Below, piece after piece: positions 14,564 to 22,841 of a DNA stretch of 33,329 bases. The stretch covers positions 1 to 33,329 of the forward strand of contig CACWKB010000010.1 in the NCBI GenBank assembly GCA_902761375.1, read 5' to 3'. Under the pieces are notes generated by a model that did not search any database, was not told the origin of the DNA, and saw only the letters and a list, made by a program, of their open reading frames with translations. Each line of letters begins with the position of its first letter. Positions within the stretch are counted from its first letter, which is position 1. The position numbers were made by a program, and so were the translations under genes. The stretch comes from an uncultured Ruminococcus sp. GTDB taxonomy: Bacteria > Bacillota > Clostridia > Oscillospirales > Acutalibacteraceae.

Positions 14564-16237
14564 ATGGTAAAAAGACAGCATAAGGTCATGTGCGTTGTGC
14601 TCTGCTTGGCGCTTATCGTTTCGGCTCTTGCCATCGGCTCTTTCAGCGCTTTTGCAGCCAACGGAGACACCATTTATGCAAGACTCAACAACGGCTGGTC
14701 GTCCGTCTACGTCTACATGTGGAGCGGCAGCGGCGAGAGCACGAATGCCGAATGGCCGGGCGTTCAGATGAGCGCGGCTTCCGAAAGCGGCGTTTATTCC
14801 TACAATGTCACCGGAAGCTGGGAGAACATTATCTTCAACAACGGCTCAGGCGGCACCGGCAACCAGACCGACGACCTAAGCTACAGCAACGGCGGCGGCA
14901 ACGGCAAGATTTACGACCTCAATTCCGGTTCGTGGTCCGACTACTCCGGCGGCGGTAATCCTCAGCCCGGCACTCAGCCCGGCACTCAGCCCGGCACTCA
15001 GCCTGCTACTCAGCCTGCTACTCAGCCCGCTACCCAGGGCGGCGGCACCGGAACCTACACCGTATACCTGCTGAATACCTCGGGCTGGAGCACCCCGACC
15101 TGTTATATGTGGAACAGCAGCACCGATTCTAATTCCGCCTGGCCCGGAAAGGCGATGACTCTTGTAGAGGACAACGTGTGGATGTACACCGCCCCCAAGA
15201 GCTACGCCAACTGTATTTTCAGCAACAGCGGCAACGACCAGACAGGCGACCTCACCGCCAATTACAATCAGATCTTTGATTACAGCAAAAGCAGCTGGAG
15301 CGAATATGACCCCGGCGATCTCAGGGTCAAGTCGGCGACTGCCGATCCCGCAAGCGACGTTTACACCGGCATGGAGGTTACTCTCTCAGCCGAAGCGGTC
15401 AACAAAAACGGAGCGACCGTATACTACAAGTTCTCCGTATCCGGCGCAGCCAACATGGTCATCTCGGATTTCAGCAGCGCCAATACCGTCAACTGGACTC
15501 CCACCGTTGCGGGCAACTACACCGTGACCTTTGATTTCAAGGATACCCAGGGCAACACGAACACCCGCACCCTTTCGCTGACCGTTCAGAACGACGGCAA
15601 TATCGTTGCGCCCATCATCAAGAGCGTTACTCCCGCCAACTTAGGCTACATCAAGCTCAACTCCAACGCCACCGTGACCGTTAACGCAGGCGGCGGCAAG
15701 ACGGGTACCAACCTGCTCTTCTACAAGTATATCGTTACCGACCCTTCGGGCACCAAGAACACCCCCTACTATACCCTCAACAGCAACTATACCTTTAAGC
15801 CCACCAAGGCGGGCAAGTATACCGTTGAGGTATACGTTCAGGGCTCGGACAACTCCACCGTTTCCAAGACCTACACCTACACCGCAAGCAACGACGCGCC
15901 CACATCTCCCGTGATCGTTGAGCCCACGACCCAGCCTGCGACCCAGCCTGCGACCCAGCCTGCGACCCAGCCTGCGACCCAGCCTGTGACCCAGCCTGTG
16001 ACCCAGCCTGTGACCCAGCCTGTGACCCAGCCTGCGACCCAGTCCGGCGGCGACTTTATCTTCGGCGACGCCAATAACGACGGCGATGTTGACGTTAAGG
16101 ACGTCACCTATATCCAGAAGCACTCCGCCGGCTACAAGGACGCTCAGGTCATCGACAAGCGCGCAGCGGATATCGACGGCAACGGCAAGATCAATGTCGT
16201 AGACGCGACTCAATTGCAGCATATAATCAATCAGTGA
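14564..16237 (+). CDS. Secreted non-catalytic dockerin protein with two CBM26-like starch-binding modules
   Basis: 557 residues. Signal peptide 1-31 (cut after SAFA). CBM26-like module 1 at about 36-127 (YVYMWSGSG, AEWPGVQM, ENIIFNNG). PGTQ/PATQ linker 135-158. CBM26-like module 2 at about 164-250 (CYMWNSSTDSNSAWPG, CIFSNSG). Two immunoglobulin-like domains, about 252-342 and 346-442. TQPA/TQPV linker 456-493. Type I dockerin about 498-557, with two calcium loops starting at D502 and D536. No catalytic domain is present. It probably links starch to a cohesin-bearing scaffold, like the Sas proteins of the Ruminococcus bromii amylosome. GGAGG precedes the ATG; the amylase gene follows by 20 bases. 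Confidence 0.93.
   Translation: MVKRQHKVMCVVLCLALIVSALAIGSFSAFAANGDTIYARLNNGWSSVYVYMWSGSGESTNAEWPGVQMSAASESGVYSYNVTGSWENIIFNNGSGGTGNQTDDLSYSNGGGNGKIYDLNSGSWSDYSGGGNPQPGTQPGTQPGTQPATQPATQPATQGGGTGTYTVYLLNTSGWSTPTCYMWNSSTDSNSAWPGKAMTLVEDNVWMYTAPKSYANCIFSNSGNDQTGDLTANYNQIFDYSKSSWSEYDPGDLRVKSATADPASDVYTGMEVTLSAEAVNKNGATVYYKFSVSGAANMVISDFSSANTVNWTPTVAGNYTVTFDFKDTQGNTNTRTLSLTVQNDGNIVAPIIKSVTPANLGYIKLNSNATVTVNAGGGKTGTNLLFYKYIVTDPSGTKNTPYYTLNSNYTFKPTKAGKYTVEVYVQGSDNSTVSKTYTYTASNDAPTSPVIVEPTTQPATQPATQPATQPATQPVTQPVTQPVTQPVTQPATQSGGDFIFGDANNDGDVDVKDVTYIQKHSAGYKDAQVIDKRAADIDGNGKINVVDATQLQHIINQ
14966..15037 (+). repeat. 12-base coding repeat, linker 1
   Basis: Six 12-base units encode PGTQ three times, then PATQ three times. 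They form a flexible spacer between the two starch-binding modules. Confidence 0.9.
15929..16036 (+). repeat. 12-base coding repeat, linker 2 (nine units)
   Basis: Nine nearly identical units of ACCCAGCCTGYG encode TQPA four times, TQPV four times and TQPA once. The block arrangement suggests slippage or unequal exchange. The linker separates the Ig-like domains from the dockerin. Confidence 0.95.
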
Positions 16238-16257
16238 TCTAAATAAGGAGAATAAAA

Positions 16258-18654
16258 ATGACAAAGGTAAAAAAGCTTCTGGCGGCGTCTCTTGTCCTTA
16301 TGCTCCTGATCTCGGCTTGTGTCATCACGACCTCAGCAGCAAGTGCAGACTCATCTGCCGAGGTCTCTGCTTCTACGCAGATCGTTGTACACGCAAGACA
16401 GGAAGGACTCAGCCAGCCCTACATCTACCTCTGGAACTCACTCCCGACCAACGACGCGATGTCGAAGCAGTATCCCGGCGAAAAAATGGTCGCCTCGGGC
16501 GAATGGTTCAACTACACCATCCCCAATGTGACCAAGGTCAACGCCCTGATCACCGACGCCGACGGCAACCAGTATTCGGGCGAGCGAAAGCTCACTACTA
16601 CGGACGGAGCCATCACCGAATGGTGGTTCTCCAACGGCAAGTGGTCGAAATACGACCCCGACGAGACCGACCCCATCGACAGCGTCGATCTGCGCGAGGA
16701 AACGATTTACTTCGTCATGACGACCCGTTTCTATGATGGCGACACGGGCAATAACGTCCACTGCTGGGATGACTCCCAGGCGGGCAACCCCGATTCCGAC
16801 CCCGCATGGCGCGGCGACTTCAAGGGCCTTGCCGACAAGCTCGACTATATCAAGGCGCTCGGCTTCTCGGCGATCTGGATCACCCCGGTCGTCACCAACG
16901 CCTCCGGCTACGACTACCACGGCTACCACGCCATGGACTTCACCACCGTTGACAAGCGCTACGAGAGCAGCGACTTCACCTATGAAGACCTGATCCGAGC
17001 GGCTCACGAAAAGGACATGAAGATCGTTCAGGACGTTGTGTTCCAGCACACCGGCAACTTCGGCGAGTCGTTCTTCTGTCCGCTCTTTGAGAAGGACTAC
17101 AGCAAGGATCTTTCAAACCTTGAGGATTCGATGATCCCCACCAGGTATCTGCTCGACACCTACGGACTCAGCTCCGCGGAGGATTATTGGAAGCAGAAGC
17201 CAGCGGTGCAGTATCAGCAGCGCCTCAACCTGATGAAGAACGTCAATTACTCGGGCGATAACGGCAACTCCACCGGCAACATGCCGAGCACAAAGGACTA
17301 CGACATCGGAAAGCTCTCCTCCAGCGACAAATTCAACGCTCACAATTACTTCCACACCGGCTATTTCCAGAGTCTTAACTGGGACGACTGGACCTGCAAA
17401 TACTGCCAGATCGCCGGCGACTGCGTAGACCTCAACACCGAGAACCCTGCGGTTGCCGAGTATATCACCGACTCTTACGCTGATTACATCGGCATGGGCG
17501 TAGACGCCTTCCGCGTCGATACCGTGCGCCATATTCCGCGCGTTTCGCTCAACATCATGTACAACCCGCAGCTTTACGCCGCTGCACGCGCAGCCGGCAA
17601 GCCGAACTTCATGATGTTCGGCGAGATCTGCACCCGCTTCACTTCGGTTTGGTACCGCGGTCACGCCGAGGAATCCAGCCCGTTCTACACCTGGAAGGAG
17701 TCCAATCCCAAGTGGGAGCAGAACTGGTCATGGGGCACCTCGCCCGAGGATATCAACAAAAACACCAACCTCACCTTTGACCACTATCTCGCCGAGGACA
17801 ACTGCTCCGAGCAGCCCACCTCGAACAACGCCTTCCTCAACGGCATCGAATACCACACTCCCGACCGTTCCATGGCTTCGGGAATGGAGGCTATCGACTT
17901 CCAGATGCACCGTCTCTTCGGCAACGCCGGCAGTGCGTTCGGCATAGCCAAGAGCGGCGACAAGTACTACAACGACGCCACCTACAACGTGATGTATGTC
18001 GACTCGCACGACTACTCTCCCGAGTCGCCCGACGAGAAAAACCGCTTTGCGGGCGGCACTCAGGCATGGGCTGAGAACCTCGACCTGATGTTCACCTTCC
18101 GCGGCATCCCCTGCGTCTACTACGGCTCCGAGATCGAGTTCCAGAAGGGCGCGGTCATCGACGTCGGCCCCAACAAGCCGCTTTCCGAGACCGGACGCGC
18201 CTACTACGGCGATCACCTCGAGGGCGAGGTCACCGCGAGCGATTTCAGCGAGTATCAGGCGAGCGGCGAGGTCTCAAAGACCCTCAGCTCGACGCTCTCG
18301 ACCCATATCAGCAAGCTCAACGCCATCCGACGCGCTGTTCCCGCTCTCCAAAAGGGACAGTACACCGCGGATTCCAAGTATGTCACGGGCGATATGGCTT
18401 TTATCCGCCGCTACACCGCGGACGGCACCGACAGCCTTGCCTGCGTGACTATCTCAGGCGGCGCGACCTTCAAGGGTCTGCCCAACGGAGAATATATCGA
18501 CGCCGTAACCGGCGAACATAAGAACGTCACTGACGGAACGCTCACTGTTTCTTCGCTCGGCAAGGCGAACATGCGCGTCTTTGTATGCTGCGCTTCGGGC
18601 TTCCAGGGCATTACCGGCAACATCGGCGGCAGTAACACCTCATACCTAAAGTAA
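16258..18654 (+). CDS. Secreted GH13 alpha-amylase with N-terminal CBM26-like module
   Basis: 798 residues. Signal peptide 1-27 (cut after TSA). CBM26-like module at about 41-134 (YIYLWNS, WWFSNGKWSKYDP). GH13 barrel at about 148-690: region I DVVFQH (259-264), region II GVDAFRVDTVRH with nucleophile D421, region III FGEI with acid E456, region IV VDSHD (581-585) with D585. Region IV has Ser where many amylases have Asn. A beta C-domain fills about 700-780. It should cut internal alpha-1,4 bonds of starch outside the cell. No dockerin, repeats or membrane anchor are seen, and the tail is Gly/Ser rich. AAGGAG lies 7 bases upstream; it is co-transcribed with the dockerin gene. Confidence 0.95.
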   Translation: MTKVKKLLAASLVLMLLISACVITTSAASADSSAEVSASTQIVVHARQEGLSQPYIYLWNSLPTNDAMSKQYPGEKMVASGEWFNYTIPNVTKVNALITDADGNQYSGERKLTTTDGAITEWWFSNGKWSKYDPDETDPIDSVDLREETIYFVMTTRFYDGDTGNNVHCWDDSQAGNPDSDPAWRGDFKGLADKLDYIKALGFSAIWITPVVTNASGYDYHGYHAMDFTTVDKRYESSDFTYEDLIRAAHEKDMKIVQDVVFQHTGNFGESFFCPLFEKDYSKDLSNLEDSMIPTRYLLDTYGLSSAEDYWKQKPAVQYQQRLNLMKNVNYSGDNGNSTGNMPSTKDYDIGKLSSSDKFNAHNYFHTGYFQSLNWDDWTCKYCQIAGDCVDLNTENPAVAEYITDSYADYIGMGVDAFRVDTVRHIPRVSLNIMYNPQLYAAARAAGKPNFMMFGEICTRFTSVWYRGHAEESSPFYTWKESNPKWEQNWSWGTSPEDINKNTNLTFDHYLAEDNCSEQPTSNNAFLNGIEYHTPDRSMASGMEAIDFQMHRLFGNAGSAFGIAKSGDKYYNDATYNVMYVDSHDYSPESPDEKNRFAGGTQAWAENLDLMFTFRGIPCVYYGSEIEFQKGAVIDVGPNKPLSETGRAYYGDHLEGEVTASDFSEYQASGEVSKTLSSTLSTHISKLNAIRRAVPALQKGQYTADSKYVTGDMAFIRRYTADGTDSLACVTISGGATFKGLPNGEYIDAVTGEHKNVTDGTLTVSSLGKANMRVFVCCASGFQGITGNIGGSNTSYLK

Positions 18655-18695
18655 CCGCCTCATTCGCATGTAACGGCGAGGTGCTTATCGAAATC

Positions 18696-18728
18696 ATAAC
18701 GGCAGTCATTCCGGCTGCCGTTATTTTG
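18696..18728 (+). terminator. Intrinsic terminator after the amylase
   Basis: ATAACGGCAG (18696-18705) pairs with CTGCCGTTAT (18715-18724) around a 9-base loop, followed by TTTGTT. Confidence 0.85.
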
Positions 18729-18750
18729 TTGCGCAAATAATAAAAAACAC

Positions 18751-18779
18751 TTTACTTTGATAACAAGTTAATGTATAAT
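18751..18779 (+). promoter_or_regulatory. Sigma-A-type promoter for the amino-acid ABC operon
   Basis: TTTACT (18751-18756), 17 bases, TATAAT (18774-18779). The -35 is imperfect. The leader is about 40 bases and ends with TTGGAGGAAA before the ATG. Confidence 0.7.
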
Positions 18780-18827
18780 GAATAAGGTTACTGAAAAAAC
18801 CGAAAAATATTTTGGAGGAAACAGTTT

Positions 18828-19706
18828 ATGAAAAAGATTATCGCGCTTCTTATGGCGGGCATGATGACAGCGAGCGTATTTGCCGGCTGCGGCGCCGCCG
18901 AAACCGGCAGCTCAGGCAGCAGCACCGACAGCTCAGGCAGCACCGACAGCTCGAGCGAGACCTCGGACACCGCCGACTGGGATTACATCAAGAACAAGGG
19001 CAAAATGACCATCGGTATCACCTATTTTGAGCCGATGAACTACAAGGATGACAACGGCGAGCTGACCGGCTTTGAGACCGAGTTCGCGACCGCCGTCTGC
19101 GCCGAGTTAGGCGTAACCCCCGAGTTCCAGGAGATCAACTGGGATTCCAAGGAGCTCGAGCTCAACGCCAACACGATCGACTGCATCTGGAACGGTATGA
19201 CGATCACCGACGAGAGAAAAGAGAATATGGATATCTCGGTTCCCTACATGGAGAACAAACAGGTCATGGTATGCAGAGCGGAGGATGTTGAAAAGTACAG
19301 CACCGCGGATGGTCTTGACGGCGCTAATGTCGTAGCCGAGGCAGGCTCCGCCGGCGAGGACGTAGCCAAGGGCAACGAGTATTTTTCCAAGGCTAAATAC
19401 GCTTCCGTTTCCGCTCAGTCCACCGCCCTGTTTGAGGTAAAGTCAGGCACCTCGGATATCGCGGTCATCGACTATGTAATGTCCATCGGAACCCTTGCCG
19501 AGGGCACCGATTTTTCAGATCTGAAGGTAGTCGAGGCTCAGAGCTTTGAGCCCGAGCAGTACGGCATCGCGTTCCGCAAGAACAGCCCCGAGACCTTAAA
19601 GAATGTCAACGCCGCCATCCAGAAGCTCGCGGACAACGGCAAGCTCAAGGAGATCGCGGACAAGTACAACCTCGGCGACCTCATTCTCGTTAAGCCCGCC
19701 GCATAA
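18828..19706 (+). CDS. Amino-acid ABC transporter substrate-binding lipoprotein
   Basis: 292 residues. Signal peptide with lipobox VFAGC (C21), then a Ser/Gly/Thr-rich spacer to about 45, then a family-3 solute-binding domain: GKMTIGITYFEPMNY, GELTGFETEFATAV, DCIWNGMTITDERK, and the typical C-terminal helices NVNAAIQKLADNGKLKEIADKY. It captures a polar amino acid or cystine outside the membrane and hands it to the permease. The substrate cannot be read from sequence alone. First gene of a three-gene operon. Confidence 0.94.
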   Translation: MKKIIALLMAGMMTASVFAGCGAAETGSSGSSTDSSGSTDSSSETSDTADWDYIKNKGKMTIGITYFEPMNYKDDNGELTGFETEFATAVCAELGVTPEFQEINWDSKELELNANTIDCIWNGMTITDERKENMDISVPYMENKQVMVCRAEDVEKYSTADGLDGANVVAEAGSAGEDVAKGNEYFSKAKYASVSAQSTALFEVKSGTSDIAVIDYVMSIGTLAEGTDFSDLKVVEAQSFEPEQYGIAFRKNSPETLKNVNAAIQKLADNGKLKEIADKYNLGDLILVKPAA

Positions 19707-19712
19707 GAGCTT

Positions 19713-20384
19713 ATGTCGTTTTTAAATGTAACGCTGCAGCTCCTCAACGGCTTTGTCCAGAACGCTATCGTATTTGGCGTCACGCTGCTTTTTGCCATTC
19801 CGTTGGGATTGCTTATAGCCAAGGGCTCAATGTCGAAGATAGCCCCGATCAAGGCGATCACGCGCACCTTCGTCTGGATAATCCGCGGAACTCCGCTGAT
19901 GCTGCAAATTTTTGTGGTGTTCTATGTGCCGCCGCTCATGGCGAGGATGTTCGGCGTTCCGTTCTTCGGCTTTGACCGCGCGTTCAAGGCGATGCTCGCC
20001 GCGTGCATAGCCTTCGTGATCAACTACGCGGCGTATTTTTCCGAAATCTACCGCAGCGGTATAGAGAGCATTCCGCGCGGTCAGTATGAGGCGGGCGCGG
20101 TGCTCGGAATGACCAAGAGCCAGATCTTCTTCAAGGTCGTGCTGATGCAGGTCATCAAGCGCATCCTGCCGCCGATGAGCAACGAGATAATCACCCTCGT
20201 AAAGGATACCTCGCTCGCCCGCGTGATATCGATACCTGAGATATTGAAGATAGCCGAGAACTACTCGCTGGAAGGTCTGATCTGGCCGCTGTTCTACACC
20301 GGCGCGTTCTTCCTGCTGTTCAGCGGCGGACTAACCCTGCTCTTCAACTTCATCGAGAAGAAGCTCAGCTACTACAAGATTTAG
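19713..20384 (+). CDS. Polar amino-acid ABC transporter permease (HisM/GlnP type)
   Basis: A 223-residue inner-membrane permease with about five hydrophobic helices. The N-terminal WIIRGTPLMLQIF and the cytoplasmic EAA loop (GQYEAGAVLGMTKSQIFFKVVLMQ) are standard for this family; the loop docks on the ATPase. It starts 6 bases after the binding-protein stop, with a poor ribosome site, so translation is likely coupled. A single permease gene implies a homodimer. Confidence 0.94.
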   Translation: MSFLNVTLQLLNGFVQNAIVFGVTLLFAIPLGLLIAKGSMSKIAPIKAITRTFVWIIRGTPLMLQIFVVFYVPPLMARMFGVPFFGFDRAFKAMLAACIAFVINYAAYFSEIYRSGIESIPRGQYEAGAVLGMTKSQIFFKVVLMQVIKRILPPMSNEIITLVKDTSLARVISIPEILKIAENYSLEGLIWPLFYTGAFFLLFSGGLTLLFNFIEKKLSYYKI

Positions 20385-20396
20385 GAGGGAAGAGTC

Positions 20397-21206
20397 ATGC
20401 CGCTTTTAGAGGTAGAAAACATCCGAAAAAGCTTTGGCGGCACACAGGTGCTGACTGATATCGGCTTTTCGCTCAACAAGGGCGAGGTGCTGGCGATAAT
20501 CGGCTCCTCGGGCTCGGGCAAGACGACCCTGCTGCGCTGTCTGAACTTCCTCGAGACCCCGGATGAGGGCAGGATCACCGTGAACGGCGAGCTGCTGTTC
20601 GACGGCAGGACCCGCAGCAAAAAGGACGATCTGAAGCTGCGCGAAAAGCGCCTGCACTTCGGGCTTGTGTTCCAGTCCTTCAATCTCTTTCCGCAGTATA
20701 CGGTGTTCGAGAACATCACCCTCGCGCCGAAGCTGCTCGCCAAGGAGGAGATCAAGGCGAACGGCAGCTATCTCGGCGCCGATAACTACAAGGACGCGGT
20801 CGACGCTATAGACAAAAAGGCGTCGGAGCTGCTCGAAAAGGTCGGACTGGTCAGCAAGGCGGACGAGTACCCCTGCAACCTCAGCGGAGGTCAGCAGCAG
20901 CGCGTGGCGATCGCCCGCGCGTTGGCGCTCAGCCCCGACGTGCTGTGCTTTGACGAGCCGACCTCGGCGCTCGATCCCGAGCTGACGGGCGAGGTGCTCA
21001 ACGTCATCAAGAGCCTCAAAAGCTCGGACAGCACGATGATCGTCGTGACTCATGAGATCGGCTTTGCCAACGAGGTCGCTGACCGCATCATCTTTATGGA
21101 CAACGGTCTGATCGAGGAGGAGGGACCTCCGGAGCAGGTCATCGGAAATCCCCAAAGCCCCAGAACAAAGGAATTCCTGTCGCGCTTCAATCAGTTCGGG
21201 GATTGA
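20397..21206 (+). CDS. Polar amino-acid ABC transporter ATP-binding protein (GlnQ type)
   Basis: 269 residues. Walker [10 protein letters not shown] (36-44), Q-loop in [18 protein letters not shown], signature [15 protein letters not shown], Walker [15 protein letters not shown] and switch histidine VVTHE. It is longer than the usual 240 residues because of about 25 extra charged residues ([19 protein letters not shown] region) between the Q-loop and the signature. AGGAGGG lies just upstream of the ATG. It powers uptake by the two preceding gene products. Confidence 0.95.
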   Translation: MPLLEVENIRKSFGGTQVLTDIGFSLNKGEVLAIIGSSGSGKTTLLRCLNFLETPDEGRITVNGELLFDGRTRSKKDDLKLREKRLHFGLVFQSFNLFPQYTVFENITLAPKLLAKEEIKANGSYLGADNYKDAVDAIDKKASELLEKVGLVSKADEYPCNLSGGQQQRVAIARALALSPDVLCFDEPTSALDPELTGEVLNVIKSLKSSDSTMIVVTHEIGFANEVADRIIFMDNGLIEEEGPPEQVIGNPQSPRTKEFLSRFNQFGD

Positions 21207-21232
21207 ACAACAGTATTTATCAACAAATATTC

Positions 21233-21264
21233 ACGCCGACGGCATTGCGCTGTCGGCGTTTTTT
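21233..21264 (+). terminator. Intrinsic terminator after the ABC operon
   Basis: ACGCCGAC (21233-21240) pairs with GTCGGCGT (21252-21259), plus three inner pairs, one a wobble, around ATTGC. A run of six T follows. Confidence 0.92.
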
Positions 21265-21278
21265 CTTGCATTTCCCTA

Positions 21279-21307
21279 TTGAAAACCAAGGCGGAAAATG
21301 ATATAAT
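21279..21307 (+). promoter_or_regulatory. Sigma-A promoter for the thyX operon
   Basis: TTGAAA (21279-21284), a 17-base gap, TATAAT (21302-21307), immediately behind the preceding terminator. It likely drives the long thyX-to-U32 gene run. Confidence 0.9.
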
Positions 21308-21320
21308 ACTAATAATTATG

Positions 21321-21337
21321 TATTGCCGCAGGCAATA
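21321..21337 (+). promoter_or_regulatory. Leader hairpin before thyX
   Basis: TATTGCC and GGCAATA form seven perfect pairs with a GCA loop, starting about 7 bases after the predicted transcript start and ending about 8 bases before AAGGAGG. It may stabilise the mRNA 5' end. Confidence 0.5.
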
Positions 21338-21356
21338 GGTCGCTAAGGAGGAAATG

Positions 21357-22163
21357 ATGGCAATAAAGGTAACGCTTCTCAACCACACGCCGAACCCCGA
21401 GCAAACGGTCGCAATGGCGGCAAAGCTCTGCTATTCGCCGTCCGGGATCGAGGATATCCGCGACGGACTCACCGAGGAAAAAACCGCCGCGTTCATCGAC
21501 ATGCTCTCGAATCTCGGCCACGCGAGCCCGATCGAGCACGTGAGCTTTACCTTCGGCATCGAGGGTATCTCGCGCGCCTGCTCCCACCAGCTTGTGCGCC
21601 ACCGCATCGCCTCCTACAGCCAGCAGTCTCAGCGCTATGTGGACGGCACCAAATTCGACTTTGTGACGCCTCCCGAGATCGCAAAAAACGAGCGCGCTCT
21701 CGAGGTTTATAACCGCGTGATCGCCATGCAGGCGCAGGCGTACAAGGAGATACGCGACGCGCTGGCGGTCGGCTATATAAACGAATTCAAGGGCGAGGCT
21801 CAGACGGGCAGCGACGAGGAGATACTCAGCGCCTTCCGCGATGAGAACAGGAAGCAGTATTCCGCCTTTATCAAAAAGGCGAACGAGGACGCGCGGTTCA
21901 TCCTGCCCAACGCCTCCACCACCAAGATCGTCTGCACCTTCAACGCGCGCAGCCTGCACAACTTCTTTGCGCACCGCTGCTGCAACCGCGCTCAGTGGGA
22001 GATCCGCGAGGTCGCCGAGAAGATGCTCATAGAGTGCCTCAAGGTCGCGCCTCACCTGTTCAAGACCTGCGGTCCGTCCTGTCTGTTCGGACCCTGTCCC
22101 GAGGGTGCGATGAGCTGCGGCAAAATGAAGGAAATGCGCGAAAAGTATTCCGATATCAGGTGA
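21357..22163 (+). CDS. thyX: FAD-dependent thymidylate synthase ThyX
   Basis: 268 residues from ATG 21357 (the ATG at 21354 is too close to GGAGG). The signature RHRIASYSQQSQRY (81-94) matches the ThyX RHRxxS motif. ThyX makes dTMP from dUMP using methylene-THF and reduced FAD, releasing THF rather than DHF. A Cys-rich C-terminus (TCGPSCLFGPCPEGAMSCGK) carries five cysteines. It heads an operon with thymidylate kinase 9 bases downstream, so dTMP goes straight to dTDP. No thyA is seen in the window. Confidence 0.96.
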   Translation: MAIKVTLLNHTPNPEQTVAMAAKLCYSPSGIEDIRDGLTEEKTAAFIDMLSNLGHASPIEHVSFTFGIEGISRACSHQLVRHRIASYSQQSQRYVDGTKFDFVTPPEIAKNERALEVYNRVIAMQAQAYKEIRDALAVGYINEFKGEAQTGSDEEILSAFRDENRKQYSAFIKKANEDARFILPNASTTKIVCTFNARSLHNFFAHRCCNRAQWEIREVAEKMLIECLKVAPHLFKTCGPSCLFGPCPEGAMSCGKMKEMREKYSDIR

Positions 22164-22172
22164 GTATATTAT

Positions 22173-22841
22173 ATGAAATCTAAAATTATCGTGATAGAGG
22201 GGCTCGACGGCAGCGGCAAGGCAACTCAGACCAAGCTGCTCGCCGAGAGGCTCGCTTCGCAGGGCTTGAAGGTTCGCCGCCTCGAATTCCCCAACTACGA
22301 CAGCCCGGGCTCGGCTCCCGTGAGGATGTACTTAAACGGCGAGTTCGGCGACAGTCCCGACGCGGTCAACGCCTACGCCGCCTCGGCGTTCTACGCGGTA
22401 GACCGTGTGACGAGCTTCCTGTCCGACTGGAAGCGCGACTATGAGAGCGGGACGGTGCTGCTCAGCGACCGCTACGCCACCTCTAACATCATCTATCAGA
22501 TGACCAAGCTGTCCGCGTCAGAGTGGGAGGCATACATCCGCTGGCAGGGCGATTTTGAATACGACAAGCTCGGCTTGCCGCGCCCCGACGCGGTGATCTA
22601 TCTTGACGTCGCGCCGGAGGTCTCGCAAAGGCTGATGGAAAAGCGCTACGGCGGCGACAACAGCAAAAAGGATCTGCACGAGAGCAATCTGCGCTACCTG
22701 CTCGGCTGCCGCGAAAGCGCGCTCTACGCTGCGCCGCGCTGCGGCTGGAGGGTTGTAGACTGCTGCGAGAACGGCGATATCAAGCCGATAGAGCAGATCG
22801 CGGCCGAGATCGGCGAGATCACAGGCGGTATCCTATGCTGA
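22173..22841 (+). CDS. tmk: Thymidylate kinase
   Basis: 222 residues. P-loop IEGLDGSGKATQT: an Ala replaces the usual first Thr after Lys (GKTTQ in most), while the later T is kept. DR(Y) motif LLSDRYATSNIIYQ and lid region EKRYGGDNSKKDLHE are present. It phosphorylates dTMP made by ThyX to dTDP. Its last 7 bases overlap the next gene. Confidence 0.94.
   Translation: MKSKIIVIEGLDGSGKATQTKLLAERLASQGLKVRRLEFPNYDSPGSAPVRMYLNGEFGDSPDAVNAYAASAFYAVDRVTSFLSDWKRDYESGTVLLSDRYATSNIIYQMTKLSASEWEAYIRWQGDFEYDKLGLPRPDAVIYLDVAPEVSQRLMEKRYGGDNSKKDLHESNLRYLLGCRESALYAAPRCGWRVVDCCENGDIKPIEQIAAEIGEITGGILC

Noticed and set aside
14966-16036. CRISPR-like array from the regular 12-base repeats
   Set aside because: The repeats are in frame, have no spacers, and encode Thr-Gln-Pro linkers.
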